From NCBI RefSeq assembly GCF_030010415.1, contig NZ_JASCSA010000005.1: a stretch of 64,000 nucleotides of DNA, one strand, 5' to 3'. Under the pieces are notes generated by a model. That model searched no databases. It had not been told where the DNA came from and was given only the letters and a program-made list of their open reading frames with translations. The first letter of the stretch is position 1. The number at the start of each line of letters is the position of its first letter. A program made the position numbers and the translations under genes. Below, in pieces: positions 44,549 to 53,209 of this stretch. This stretch comes from Cobetia amphilecti. GTDB lineage: Bacteria; Pseudomonadota; Gammaproteobacteria; Pseudomonadales; Halomonadaceae.

Positions 44549-45406
44549 TTATCGATGACTGCCGGCGAGACGTGCGCGAAAATCCGCAAAGACGTCCACA
44601 AGCGCCAACAGCAGCAAAATCAGAATCGTGGGCCAGGTGGTCAGCATCATGAAATAGACGCCGACGAGCCATAACCCGCTCATCCCCTTTAACCCGATGT
44701 AACCATGTACCAGGGCAATGCCCGCCACCAGCAGCGGTATCCAGATCAGCAGGAGCACTGCAGGTACATTGAGCAATACGCCAATGATCCCGCAGGCTGC
44801 CAGTATCAGGATTTCGGGCAAACTCAGCCGAAAGGCATGGAATTCGCTGCGAAACCCACCCGGATTGTAGAGCCCGGACTGCCAACTGCGCGCCAGGGCC
44901 AGACAGCCCGTGGCGGCCAGCAGGACCACCAACCCGGTAATACCACCGATGACCAGCCCTGCGAGCTGTTCAGTCGGCACACCTTGAGCGGCAAAGTCGT
45001 TCAAGCGTGCGTCAAGCTCAGGGGCATTCTTGCGAATGCTCTCAAGCAGTGGACCGGCTCCGCCTGGTGGCAGGAATATCCCGGACTGCACCATCAGTGC
45101 CGCCGTCAGGCTGGCGCCTATCAGCGCCTCACCCCATCGCACGCGAGCGCGCAACAGGGTTGCCATCAGGGTGACCAGCAATACGGTTGCCAGAGGCACC
45201 GGATCGCCTTGTACCCACCACCAACCGGCCGGAACGGCGGCGGCGATGACTACGGGTGCGGCAGGCGCAAGGCCACGCCGAAGCGTGACCAGCGCACTGA
45301 TGGCGGCACTGAACCAGAAGAACCAGGGCACGATTCCCGTCAGCAATGCAATCGCGATGCATTGCAGGGGGCCGCGCATGGCCCAGCGTGCCAGTGCCAG
45401 CATCAT
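44549..45406 (-). CDS. DUF2232 membrane protein
   Basis: A 285-residue polytopic protein with about eight membrane segments, for example ALLTGIVPWFFWFSAAISAL and LSLPEILILAACGIIGVLL. DUF2232 proteins (YybS-like) sit between rpsR and rplI in Pseudomonas and Halomonas-type genomes. The function is unknown; position in a ribosomal operon is conserved. It starts 9 bases after rpsR. Confidence 0.85.
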   Translation of the reverse strand: MMLALARWAMRGPLQCIAIALLTGIVPWFFWFSAAISALVTLRRGLAPAAPVVIAAAVPAGWWWVQGDPVPLATVLLVTLMATLLRARVRWGEALIGASLTAALMVQSGIFLPPGGAGPLLESIRKNAPELDARLNDFAAQGVPTEQLAGLVIGGITGLVVLLAATGCLALARSWQSGLYNPGGFRSEFHAFRLSLPEILILAACGIIGVLLNVPAVLLLIWIPLLVAGIALVHGYIGLKGMSGLWLVGVYFMMLTTWPTILILLLLALVDVFADFRARLAGSHR

Positions 45407-45415
45407 GGTGTCGCC

Positions 45416-45643
45416 TTACTGGTGGCTGTCGCTGTACGGCAGCAGAGCCAGGTAGCGAGCACGCTTGATGGCAGTCGCCAGCTGACGCTGGTAGCGTGCC
45501 TTGGTGCCAGTGATACGGCTCGGGACGATCTTGCCGGTCTCGGTGATGTAAGACTTCAGGACTTCGATGTCCTTGTAGTCGATCTGCTTCACGCCTTCAG
45601 CGGTGAAGCGGCAGAACTTGCGACGACGGAAAAAACGTGCCAT
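45416..45643 (-). CDS. rpsR: 30S ribosomal protein S18
   Basis: A 75-residue S18 with start MARFFRRRKFCRFTAEGV and the conserved TETGKIVPSRITGTKARYQR and TAIKRARYLALLPY. It binds S6 on the 30S platform. A good AGGAGG lies before the ATG. It is second in the operon. Confidence 0.98.
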   Translation of the reverse strand: MARFFRRRKFCRFTAEGVKQIDYKDIEVLKSYITETGKIVPSRITGTKARYQRQLATAIKRARYLALLPYSDSHQ

Positions 45644-45669
45644 TGCAATGACCTCCTGGGGGTGCGGTA

Positions 45670-46050
45670 TCAGTTAGCGTCTTGAGCTTCGGATTCGTCA
45701 CGCTTGTCTTCGCGACGCGGACGCTTCTCTTCAGCCGGCTTCATCATCGGAGACGGCTCGATGGCCGCTTCCTTTGAACGCACAACCAGGTTACGGATGA
45801 CGGCGTCGTTGAAACGGAAGATGGTTTCGAGTTCTTCGACCACCTCACCGGTAGTTTCGACGTTCATCAGCACGTAGTGGGCCTTGTGGATCTTGTTGAT
45901 CGGGTAGGCCAGGTGACGGCGACCCCAATCTTCCAGACGATGCACAGTACCGCCGGCTTCGGTCACGATGGAGGTGTAACGCTCGATCATGGCCGGAACC
46001 TGTTCGCTCTGGTCCGGGTGGACCATGAACACGATCTCGTAGTGACGCAT
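45670..46050 (-). CDS. rpsF: 30S ribosomal protein S6
   Basis: A 126-residue S6. It begins MRHYEIVFMVHPDQSEQVPA, with RLEDWGRRHLAYPINKIHKA and FRFNDAVIRNLVVR, then an acidic, charged tail that in other bacteria is the target of RimK glutamylation; here it ends ESEAQDAN rather than in poly-Glu. ATG at 46050 follows AAAGGAG; the longer frame is not conserved. It is the first gene of the operon, and S6-S18 feedback on the leader is possible. Confidence 0.97.
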   Translation of the reverse strand: MRHYEIVFMVHPDQSEQVPAMIERYTSIVTEAGGTVHRLEDWGRRHLAYPINKIHKAHYVLMNVETTGEVVEELETIFRFNDAVIRNLVVRSKEAAIEPSPMMKPAEEKRPRREDKRDESEAQDAN

Positions 46051-46361
46051 GGCTTGGCTCCTTTCGGTTTGACAGCCCCCACGGCGCGTCTCGGGCCGGG
46101 AAGCAAGGAGTGGAGTGATTACTACGGTTGTGCCATTCAGACCCGAAGGCCACGAAAGACGCGCGCGGGCGAGGACAGGTGCCCCCATGCCGCGCATTCA
46201 CTGCAGACTGCACTTCACAGAACCGCAGTATTGTAGAGAGGAGTCAAGGGCTTGGCAAGCGGCCCGTGAAAGACAGCCAGCCCCGTTCCGCCGGTTGCTT
46301 CTCTCTTGCCTCTCTCTTGCCTCTACCCTGCCCGCCTGACTATCCCCTGCCGACAATTGCC

Positions 46362-47273
46362 TCAGCCGCGGCGTTGACGCACGGCCTCGAACAGGCAGAT
46401 ACCCGCGGCAACCGAGACATTGAGGCTGGAGACACTGCCTGCCATCGGCAGCTTGATCAGGCTGTCGCAGTGCTCGCGGGTCAGGCGACGCATGCCCTTG
46501 CCCTCGGCGCCCATCACGATGGCGACCGGGCCGGTGAAGTCGGCTTCGAAGGCCATGGATTCGGCTTCGCCCGCCGTGCCCAGCACCCAGACACCGGCTT
46601 CCTTCATGGCGTCCAGCGTGCGGACCAGGTTGGTGACCTGATAGACCGGCACCACTTCCGCTGCCCCACAGGCCACCTTGCGCACGGTCGCGTTCAGTGA
46701 GGCCGACTTGTCCTTGGGCACGATGACGCCATGGGCGCCCGCGGCATCGGCACTGCGCAGGCAGGCACCGAGGTTGTGCGGATCCGTGACGGAGTCCAGC
46801 ACCAGAAACAGCGGAGCTTCTGCGTGGGACCAGCCATCGAGACGCAGCTTGAGGCCAGTCTCGTTCTCGGTGGCCAGCGGCGCGCACAGCGCGACCAGCC
46901 CCTGATGGGCGCCACCGCCGACGGCCAGTGCATCCAGCTCCTCGCGCCCCTTGAGGGTGACGCGCGAACCGGCGGCACGCGCCTGCTCGATGATCTCGCT
47001 CAGGCGCAGCTCGGCCTCGCCCGCCTGCACCCACAGCTCGCTGGGTGCGCGGTCACGTGCCAGCAAGGCTTCCACGGCGTGCACGCCATAGACGGCTTCC
47101 AGGCCACCGGGAATCTTCGGCGCGGCGGCGCGAGCGCCACCCTTGCGTGCCCCGCCACGCTCGTGACGCTGAGCGCCGCTGCGCTCGCCTCGGGATTGCT
47201 CATTTCTGGCGTGACTAGCACGCTCGCCGACGGGCTTGCCGCGGCCGGGCTTGCGCCCCTTATCCTGACTCAT
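46362..47273 (-). CDS. rlmB: 23S rRNA Gm2251 2'-O-methyltransferase
   Basis: A 303-residue SpoU-type SPOUT enzyme that methylates G2251 in the 23S P loop. The substrate domain starts EAVYGVHAVEALLARD; the knot has LVLDSVTDPHNLGACLRSAD, IVMGAEGKGMRRLTREHCD and LPMAGSVSSLNVSVAAGICL. Compared with E. coli (243 residues) it has about 55 extra N-terminal residues, basic and Arg/Gly-rich, perhaps an RNA-binding tail. It follows rnr on the same strand, the classic rnr-rlmB pair. Confidence 0.95.
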   Translation of the reverse strand: MSQDKGRKPGRGKPVGERASHARNEQSRGERSGAQRHERGGARKGGARAAAPKIPGGLEAVYGVHAVEALLARDRAPSELWVQAGEAELRLSEIIEQARAAGSRVTLKGREELDALAVGGGAHQGLVALCAPLATENETGLKLRLDGWSHAEAPLFLVLDSVTDPHNLGACLRSADAAGAHGVIVPKDKSASLNATVRKVACGAAEVVPVYQVTNLVRTLDAMKEAGVWVLGTAGEAESMAFEADFTGPVAIVMGAEGKGMRRLTREHCDSLIKLPMAGSVSSLNVSVAAGICLFEAVRQRRG

Positions 47274-47378
47274 TGTGCCTTCCTGACTGATGACCCGACG
47301 GGCCCTGTCACATTGACGGAAACTGAGCTGCCGCCGACGCGACAGCCTTGAAATCGTGCAGCCTGACGACTGCCCAAC

Positions 47379-47410
47379 GCATCAGCCCCGACCGGAGCCG
47401 GGGCTGATGC
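47379..47410 (-). repeat. Hairpin between rnr and rlmB
   Basis: A perfect 11-bp stem (47379-47389 with 47400-47410) with a 10-nt loop lies after rnr. No T-run follows on the minus strand, so readthrough to rlmB is likely; it may protect the rnr message end. Confidence 0.55.
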
Positions 47411-47437
47411 AGTGACGCGCGAGGAGCCGAGCCGAAA

Positions 47438-50143
47438 TCAGCTACGGCCGTTACCGCGACGCCCGCGCGAGCGCGAACCCCGCTTGCGCGACGGGTCGTC
47501 CTTGCCTGCGGCACCCATCGGCGCGACCGGTGCGAACGGGCTGTCGGCGGCTTCCGGACCACTCGGCACGGCCGGACGCGCCGCAGCGGGCGCCTCTGCG
47601 GCGGGCTGCTGCTCATTGCCAGCGGCGGCCTTGCGCTCTCCACGGCCCGAGCGATCACTGCGCTCACCGCGCGGCTTGCGCGGCGGACGCTCACCTGCCG
47701 GCTTTTCAGCCGCAGCCGCGTTGCCATTGCCTTCCTGACTGACTTCCTCGGTCAGGGACTTGAGGCGTTCGCGCTCACGCTTGCCGGGACGCCCCTTGGC
47801 AGCGGCTTCCTTGCTGGCGGCGGCACCGCTCTTGCCGGCTGCCGGCTTGTCGCCTTCGCTGCTGCGTGCCTTGCGCGGCTTGCGCTTGGGACGCGGCGTC
47901 GGGTCGCTGAGCATGAAGTCGATCTTGCGCTCATCCATATCGACACGGGCCACCTGGACGGTGACGCCATCGCCGAGACCATAGCTGACGCCGGCACGCT
48001 CACCCTTGAGGCGATGCTTCTCGGCCTCGTAGTGATAGTAGTCGGACGGCAGCGAGGAGATGTGCAACAGGCCTTCGACGTAGTAGGCATCCAGACGCAC
48101 GAACAGGCCGAACTGGGTGACCGCCGCGACGGTGCCTTCCAGCACTTCCCCGACCTTGTCCTTCATGAACTCGCACTTGAGCCAGTCGTTGACGTCACGC
48201 GTCGCCTCATCGGCGCGGCGCTCGGTCATCGAGCAGTGCTCACCCAGCTCGAGCATCTGCTCGAAGGTGTACGGGCACCATTTGGTCGGGCGCTCGGTCA
48301 CGGCATCTTCGGCGCGCAGCACGGTGTCAGTCTTGCGCGGGCCACGGATGACGGAGCGAATCGCACGGTGCACCAGCAGATCCGGATAGCGACGGATCGG
48401 CGAGGTGAAGTGCGCGTAGGCATCGTAGGCCAGACCGAAGTGACCTTCGTTCTGCGGCGAGTAGACCGCTTGGGTCATGCTGCGCAACATCACGGTCTGG
48501 ATGATGTCGAGGTCCGGGCGCTCGGCGATCGAGGCACGCAGTGCCTGGAAGTCCTTGGGTGCCGGCTCGTCGCCACCTTCCAGCGTCAGACCCAGCTCGC
48601 CCAGGAAGGCGCGCAGGTTGTTCAGGCGCTCCGGTGCCGGCTGCTTGTGGACACGATAGAGGGCCGGGAGATCGTGCTCATCCAGGAAGCGTGCCGTCGC
48701 GACGTTGGCCGCCAGCATGCATTCCTCGATCAGCTTGTGCGCGTCGTTGCGGGTACGCGGCACGATCTGCTCGATCTTGCGCTCATCGTTGAACAGGATC
48801 TGCGTTTCGGTGGTCTCGAAGTCGATGGCACCGCGCTTGTCACGCGCCTTGCGCAGCACGCCGTACAGCGCGTGCAGGTTGTGCAGCGACGGCAGCAGTT
48901 CGTTGTACTGCTGGCACAGTGCCTGACCTTCCTCACTTTCCGGGTCGGTCAGCATGGTGCCGACCTTCTCGTAGGTCAGGCGAGCATGTGAACGGATCAC
49001 GGCTTCGAAGAAACGATAGTCGAGCATCTCGCCACTACTGGCAGAGATGGTCAGCTCACAGACCAGCGTCAGACGATCGACATGCGGGTTGAGCGAGCAC
49101 AGACCGTTGGAGAGCAGCTCCGGCAGCATCGGCACGACCTGACCCGGGAAATACACCGAGTTGCCGCGCACATAGCCTTCCTGATCCAGCGGGCTGCCGC
49201 CACGCACGTAGTGGGAGACGTCGGCGATGGCGACCAGCAGCTTCCAGTTGCCATTGTCGTCCTGCCAGGCACAGACGGCGTCATCGAAGTCCTTCGCGTC
49301 TTCGCCATCGATGGTGACCAGCGGCGTCTCGCGCAGGTCGATGCGGCCCTTCTTGTCTTCTTCCAGCACCTCGGCGGAGATGGTCGAGATCTGGTCTTCG
49401 ACTTCCGGCGGGAATTCACTGGGGATATCGTGGGAACGGATCGCGATATCGATTTCCATGCCCGGGTCCATGCGCTCACCGAGCACCTCGACCACTTCCC
49501 CCACCGGCTGCACGCGTGTGGCGGGCTGCTGAGTGATGCGCACGGACACCACCTGACCGTCCTTGGCACCATTGGCCACGCGGTTGGGGATGATGACTTC
49601 CTGCGCGATGCGCGAGTTCTCGGGAATCAGCACACCGAAGTCCGGCTCGGACTGACGATAGATGCCGACCAGGGTCTGGGTATTGCGCGCCAGCACCTCG
49701 ACGATGGTGATCTCGTCGCGGCCACGACGATCACGGCCGCTGACGCGAGCCAGCACCTGATCGCCATGGAAGACGCGACGCATCTGGCGCGGCGGCACGG
49801 CGAGGTCCGGCTTGACGCCATCTTCGCGCGCCAGGAAGCCGAAGCCGTCGCGGTGACCGACGACGCGGCCACGGATCAGGTCCAGCTTGTCGATCAGGGC
49901 ATAGGCACCGCGACGATTGCGCAGCACCTGACCATCACGCTCCATGGCATTGAGGCGACGGCGCACAGCTTCCTGCTGCTCCTCGTCCTCGAAACCGAGC
50001 ATGCGGCTCATGTTCTCGTGGGTAATGGGCTTGCCATACTCTTCCAGCTTGTCGAGCAAGAACTCTCGGCTGGGGATGGGCTTGTCGTACTTATGGGCTT
50101 CGCGTTCCGCGTGCGGGTCGTCGCTGAGCGTCCATTGGGTCAT
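47438..50143 (-). CDS. rnr: Ribonuclease R
   Basis: A 901-residue 3'-5' exoribonuclease. An N-terminal winged helix is followed by two cold-shock domains (FGFLAREDG near 100), the RNB domain with TIDGEDAKDFDDAVCAW (metal-binding Asp residues), HFTSPIRRYPDLLVHRAI, and an S1 domain (EGTVAAVTQFGLFVRLDAYY). The last 150 residues are Lys/Arg/Ala-rich and disordered, longer than in E. coli (813 residues), and may bind structured RNA or ribosomes. AAGGAA before ATG sets the start. It degrades structured RNA in quality control and cold. Confidence 0.96.
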   Translation of the reverse strand: MTQWTLSDDPHAEREAHKYDKPIPSREFLLDKLEEYGKPITHENMSRMLGFEDEEQQEAVRRRLNAMERDGQVLRNRRGAYALIDKLDLIRGRVVGHRDGFGFLAREDGVKPDLAVPPRQMRRVFHGDQVLARVSGRDRRGRDEITIVEVLARNTQTLVGIYRQSEPDFGVLIPENSRIAQEVIIPNRVANGAKDGQVVSVRITQQPATRVQPVGEVVEVLGERMDPGMEIDIAIRSHDIPSEFPPEVEDQISTISAEVLEEDKKGRIDLRETPLVTIDGEDAKDFDDAVCAWQDDNGNWKLLVAIADVSHYVRGGSPLDQEGYVRGNSVYFPGQVVPMLPELLSNGLCSLNPHVDRLTLVCELTISASSGEMLDYRFFEAVIRSHARLTYEKVGTMLTDPESEEGQALCQQYNELLPSLHNLHALYGVLRKARDKRGAIDFETTETQILFNDERKIEQIVPRTRNDAHKLIEECMLAANVATARFLDEHDLPALYRVHKQPAPERLNNLRAFLGELGLTLEGGDEPAPKDFQALRASIAERPDLDIIQTVMLRSMTQAVYSPQNEGHFGLAYDAYAHFTSPIRRYPDLLVHRAIRSVIRGPRKTDTVLRAEDAVTERPTKWCPYTFEQMLELGEHCSMTERRADEATRDVNDWLKCEFMKDKVGEVLEGTVAAVTQFGLFVRLDAYYVEGLLHISSLPSDYYHYEAEKHRLKGERAGVSYGLGDGVTVQVARVDMDERKIDFMLSDPTPRPKRKPRKARSSEGDKPAAGKSGAAASKEAAAKGRPGKRERERLKSLTEEVSQEGNGNAAAAEKPAGERPPRKPRGERSDRSGRGERKAAAGNEQQPAAEAPAAARPAVPSGPEAADSPFAPVAPMGAAGKDDPSRKRGSRSRGRRGNGRS

Positions 50144-50454
50144 TAATCAGGATTCCTTGACGATGAATTCGAGACGGGCAGCGATCGCGGCACGGAATGA
50201 CAGGTTGTCTCTCATCCGCGCATTATAGCCTCTACCCTTGGGCCGACCCAACCATTCCCCGCTACTCATCACGGCGGAGGGGCCATTAAGTGCTCTCAAT
50301 GGCGGCCCGAGGCCAGACTCTCAAGTCTGAAAGCTCGCCAATTGATGAGCTTCACCTGTCTGTTCTCTCTCTGCCCTCTGTCTGCCCCCTGTCTGTCCTC
50401 ATGAAGCGAGAGAGGCTTTCTGCGGCTCGCTCAACAGGGCATGAAAGAAAAAGC

Positions 50455-50482
50455 TTGCATTCCCGCAGTACATCCGTATTAT
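50455..50482 (+). promoter_or_regulatory. Sigma-70 promoter of the tRNA-Leu cluster
   Basis: TTGCAT (50455-50460) and TATTAT (50477-50482), 16 bp apart, lie just before the first tRNA. A GC-rich discriminator follows, as in stringently controlled stable RNA promoters. Confidence 0.6.
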
Positions 50483-50494
50483 TCGGCACCACTT

Positions 50495-50581
50495 GCCCAG
50501 ATGGCGGAATTGGTAGACGCGCTAGCTTCAGGTGCTAGTGTCCGTATGGACGTGGAGGTTCAAGTCCTCTTCTGGGCACCA
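50495..50581 (+). tRNA. tRNA-Leu (CAG), copy 1
   Basis: An 87-nt class II tRNA with encoded CCA. The acceptor pair is GCCCAGA/TCTGGGC; the anticodon loop TTCAGGT gives CAG, reading CUG, the main Leu codon here. The long variable arm GTCC...GGAC and T-loop GGTTCAAGTCC are intact. Confidence 0.98.
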
Positions 50582-50704
50582 ATTTCAGGTTTCATGTTGG
50601 CGTGACACACGTTAAGATGGATACCAGAAAACGGGTAAAGCATTTAAGTTTCAACAACTTGACTGCTGATCCGGGTCTGAGGACCGAAACGAGTTCTGAT
50701 GTCT

Positions 50705-50791
50705 GCCCAGGTGGCGGAATTGGTAGACGCGCTAGCTTCAGGTGCTAGTATCCGTAAGGATGTGGAGGTTCAAGTCCTCTCCTGGGCACCA
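50705..50791 (+). tRNA. tRNA-Leu (CAG), copy 2
   Basis: As copy 1, but with acceptor GCCCAGG/CCTGGGC and variable arm ATCC...GGAT, both compensated pairs. Anticodon CAG; CCA encoded. Confidence 0.98.
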
Positions 50792-50833
50792 CGGACGTCA
50801 GACTCACAACGAACGACCCCTGTATCGCGCTTC

Positions 50834-50920
50834 GCCCAGATGGCGGAATTGGTAGACGCGCTAGCTTCAGGTGCTAGTATCCGTAAGGATGTGGAGGTTC
50901 AAGTCCTCTTCTGGGCACCA
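50834..50920 (+). tRNA. tRNA-Leu (CAG), copy 3
   Basis: Acceptor as copy 1 (GCCCAGA) but variable arm as copy 2 (ATCC...GGAT), a mosaic of the two. Anticodon CAG; CCA encoded. Confidence 0.98.
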
Positions 50921-51020
50921 CGATGCGCACTCGAACAGGGAACATGGCATCCACTACCAAGGATTTCATGCTCGTTCAGCTGCAAGACTCAGCTCTTGAG
51001 ACTTCAGCACACAACTTGAT

Positions 51021-51107
51021 GCCCAGATGGCGGAATTGGTAGACGCGCTAGCTTCAGGTGCTAGTGTCCGTATGGACGTGGAGGTTCAAGTCCTCTTCTG
51101 GGCACCA
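51021..51107 (+). tRNA. tRNA-Leu (CAG), copy 4
   Basis: The gene sequence appears identical to copy 1, including acceptor and variable arm. It is the last tRNA of the array; I see no clear T-run terminator in the 280 bases that follow. Confidence 0.98.
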
Positions 51108-51393
51108 TCAAGTTGATATCCGATGCATCCTCGCAGCGCCTGCTGCTCACATCGCGTTACTCCCCTTCGCAATATCCTGACTGACTTATCCTCTTGTTTT
51201 GCCCAGACCCACAGCGCCCTGCGTTGTCTTTCGCATGTCGCGAAGAAAATACCGCTCGCCTCATGCGCAACTTGTCCACACCCATTACTACGCCTGACAT
51301 TGTGGATAACTCTTTTCAGCTGCACCCCTTCAGTCGGCACCTGTCCGCCGAACTCCTTCAGTACGTTCCTGTCAGTCGGACCTTGGCTATAGC

Positions 51394-52260
51394 TCAATAA
51401 CGTGATGGCGTACGACTGAAACTGTCGACCTGCCAGCCATCGCGCACGACTTGCGCCTCGAGGCGCTGCTCGACGTCATCGGGAAGCTCATGGAAGAAGT
51501 CCAGCCCTGTCAGAGACTCGATGCGATCGATGCTGACCAGAAAACGATCCAGCGGCTCATCTCCCCTCACCTGCTGCGGAAAGAGAAAGGCCAGCGCGCG
51601 AGGTGCCTGCCGACCGGAGCCGGGCGAGATGATGATCTTGTAGAAGGCGTCGGGAATCTCGATCAGATTGGGCAGCCGCTCGATACTGCCGCTGAAGACC
51701 GGCCCTGCCGTGATCCATAGTGCGCCTTCGCGCGGCAGGATACTGTCCATGATGGCAGCCTCCAGACGTTGCCATAGCTTGCGATTGAGCGCCGGTGTCT
51801 GCGGCGAGATATTCGTCATGCGGAAGGTCTGATGCTGCGCCTTGACGCCGTAGACCTTGCCAATGGCGTAGTTGGGCGCCAGGTGTCCGCGGTCGTAGCC
51901 ACTGTTGCGATAGCTATCCGGCGTGACGGGCCACAGCGAGCGCCAGTCGCGCTCGAACTCGTCAGGACGCTCCCCCAGCCGCGACCCTTGAGTATTCTCG
52001 AGTCGCCATGTCACCCATAACGGGTTGGCGCGCAGATCAGACCAGCCCACCAGATAGGCGTCGCTGCGCAAGCCGCGCGCCAGCGTCTTCCAGTCCAGCG
52101 CACGCGCCTGCGGCACGCCCTGCCAGACGTAGAATTGCTGGTAGTCGCGCTCCTGCCACCACCATAGCCCACCCCCTACCAGTGCAAACACCACGCTGAC
52201 CCCGAAGCCCCGCCACAGCTTGCGGCCGGCCGAGCGAATATCGTCCATCACATCCAGCAT
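51394..52260 (-). CDS. DNA/RNA non-specific endonuclease (NucA/NUC1 family)
   Basis: A 288-residue beta-beta-alpha-metal nuclease with an N-terminal membrane or signal anchor (about 19-36, VSVVFALVGGGLWWW). The catalytic motif is DRGHLAPNYAI, with His general base, and the metal Asn lies in NISPQTPALNRKLW. GALWITAGPVF is the next conserved strand. It should act in the periplasm or outside, degrading nucleic acid for nutrients or biofilm control. ATG at 52260 has AAGGAA about 10 nt upstream; a second ATG is 12 bases later. Confidence 0.87.
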   Translation of the reverse strand: MLDVMDDIRSAGRKLWRGFGVSVVFALVGGGLWWWQERDYQQFYVWQGVPQARALDWKTLARGLRSDAYLVGWSDLRANPLWVTWRLENTQGSRLGERPDEFERDWRSLWPVTPDSYRNSGYDRGHLAPNYAIGKVYGVKAQHQTFRMTNISPQTPALNRKLWQRLEAAIMDSILPREGALWITAGPVFSGSIERLPNLIEIPDAFYKIIISPGSGRQAPRALAFLFPQQVRGDEPLDRFLVSIDRIESLTGLDFFHELPDDVEQRLEAQVVRDGWQVDSFSRTPSRY

Positions 52261-52708
52261 CCCGCCATTTCCTTCTTGTCGTTGCAGTTACCTCGGCAAG
52301 GCATGCATCCATCATTTCGCCATGGCTCGCGGGCCACAGCGACGTCATTCACGTTCCTGCGTCGATTCCATCATGCCAGAGTTCTGCCAGCGAGGCTGAC
52401 GGTTGCCCCAACTCAAGCCACAATAAGCAGGTAGCACCCGCTTGATGCACCATCGGCGAGCAAAGACCTCCTGACAAATCTGCCCGAACACCGATGGCGC
52501 AGAACCTGACCATATGTTCAGCATCTGGCATGCCACCTGCATCCATGAATGCCAGCAAGCGGTCAGCAATGCCACGCAGAGTGCCCATCAAGGTGCCGGT
52601 GGCAGCCGCGACACTGCAACGACTGACATGCAAGCGCCTCCTGACAGGCGAGCCGTGACCGCAGCACATCCCGACGGTTGTGCTCCATTGATGAGAAGGA
52701 ATCAGACC
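52261..52708. other. Divergent intergenic region without recognised gene
   Basis: About 450 bases between the endonuclease and HiPIP genes. Small minus-strand frames are present but lack ribosome sites and motifs. Both promoters should lie here; I cannot place them. Confidence 0.4.
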
Positions 52709-53026
52709 ATGGCCAATCAGAGCCGCCGTAACTTCATGCGCAATAGCCTGCTGGGGCTCGCTGCCCTGCCACTGGGCGCCACCATACTCTCACCCCGCGC
52801 CCTTGCCGCCGACCTGCCGCGACTGGATACCTCCAATCCGCAAGCCAAGGCGCTCAACTACGTGGAAGTCGCCAGTGAAGCCAAGAACCACCCCGCCTTC
52901 AAGCCGGGTTCGGACTGCGCCAACTGCATGTTCTACAAGCCCGAGAACGAAGGCTGCCAGCTTTTCCCAAGCCATAGCGTCGAGCCGAAGGGCTGGTGTC
53001 AGTCCTGGACCAAGCGCCCGGCCTGA
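52709..53026 (+). CDS. High-potential iron-sulfur protein (HiPIP)
   Basis: A 105-residue precursor of a periplasmic electron carrier with one 4Fe-4S cluster. It has a Tat signal (QSRRNFMRNSLLGLAALPLG) with a cleavage site near ALAADLP. Four cysteines occur in SDCANCMFY, NEGCQLFPS and KGWCQSW, the HiPIP spacing. Folded export by Tat fits a cofactor protein. ATG at 52709 follows AAGGA; an in-frame ATG 18 bases upstream is possible. HiPIPs donate electrons to oxidases or reaction centres; the partner here is unknown. Confidence 0.93.
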   Translation: MANQSRRNFMRNSLLGLAALPLGATILSPRALAADLPRLDTSNPQAKALNYVEVASEAKNHPAFKPGSDCANCMFYKPENEGCQLFPSHSVEPKGWCQSWTKRPA

Positions 53027-53084
53027 GACGCTCAACTGGAACCCTCTGGCTGAGAGCACGAGCACGAGCACCGATTGAGACAAG

Positions 53085-53118
53085 AAAACCGCCGCGAGGG
53101 TGTCCTCACGGCGGTTTT
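53085..53118 (+). terminator. Terminator after HiPIP gene
   Basis: A 15-bp stem with one mismatch (53085-53099 with 53104-53118) and a GTGT loop is followed by further T residues, about 60 bases after the stop. Confidence 0.88.
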
Positions 53119-53209
53119 TTCATGCCTGCCTTATGCCGATTGCGCGCCTGTCAGGACCGGCATCCCTCGACACCTACTCGATCCGCCATGAGCGTCACCT
53201 GAAGCCCTG

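Noticed and set aside
50495..51107. Regularly repeated blocks resembling a CRISPR array
   Set aside because: The repeats are full 87-nt tRNA-Leu genes with CCA ends and cloverleaf pairing; spacers are of unequal length and no cas gene is present.
52349..52669. 106-codon minus-strand frame between endonuclease and HiPIP genes
   Set aside because: No ribosome site, no motif and an unusual Cys-rich N-terminus from chance; it overlaps the HiPIP upstream region.
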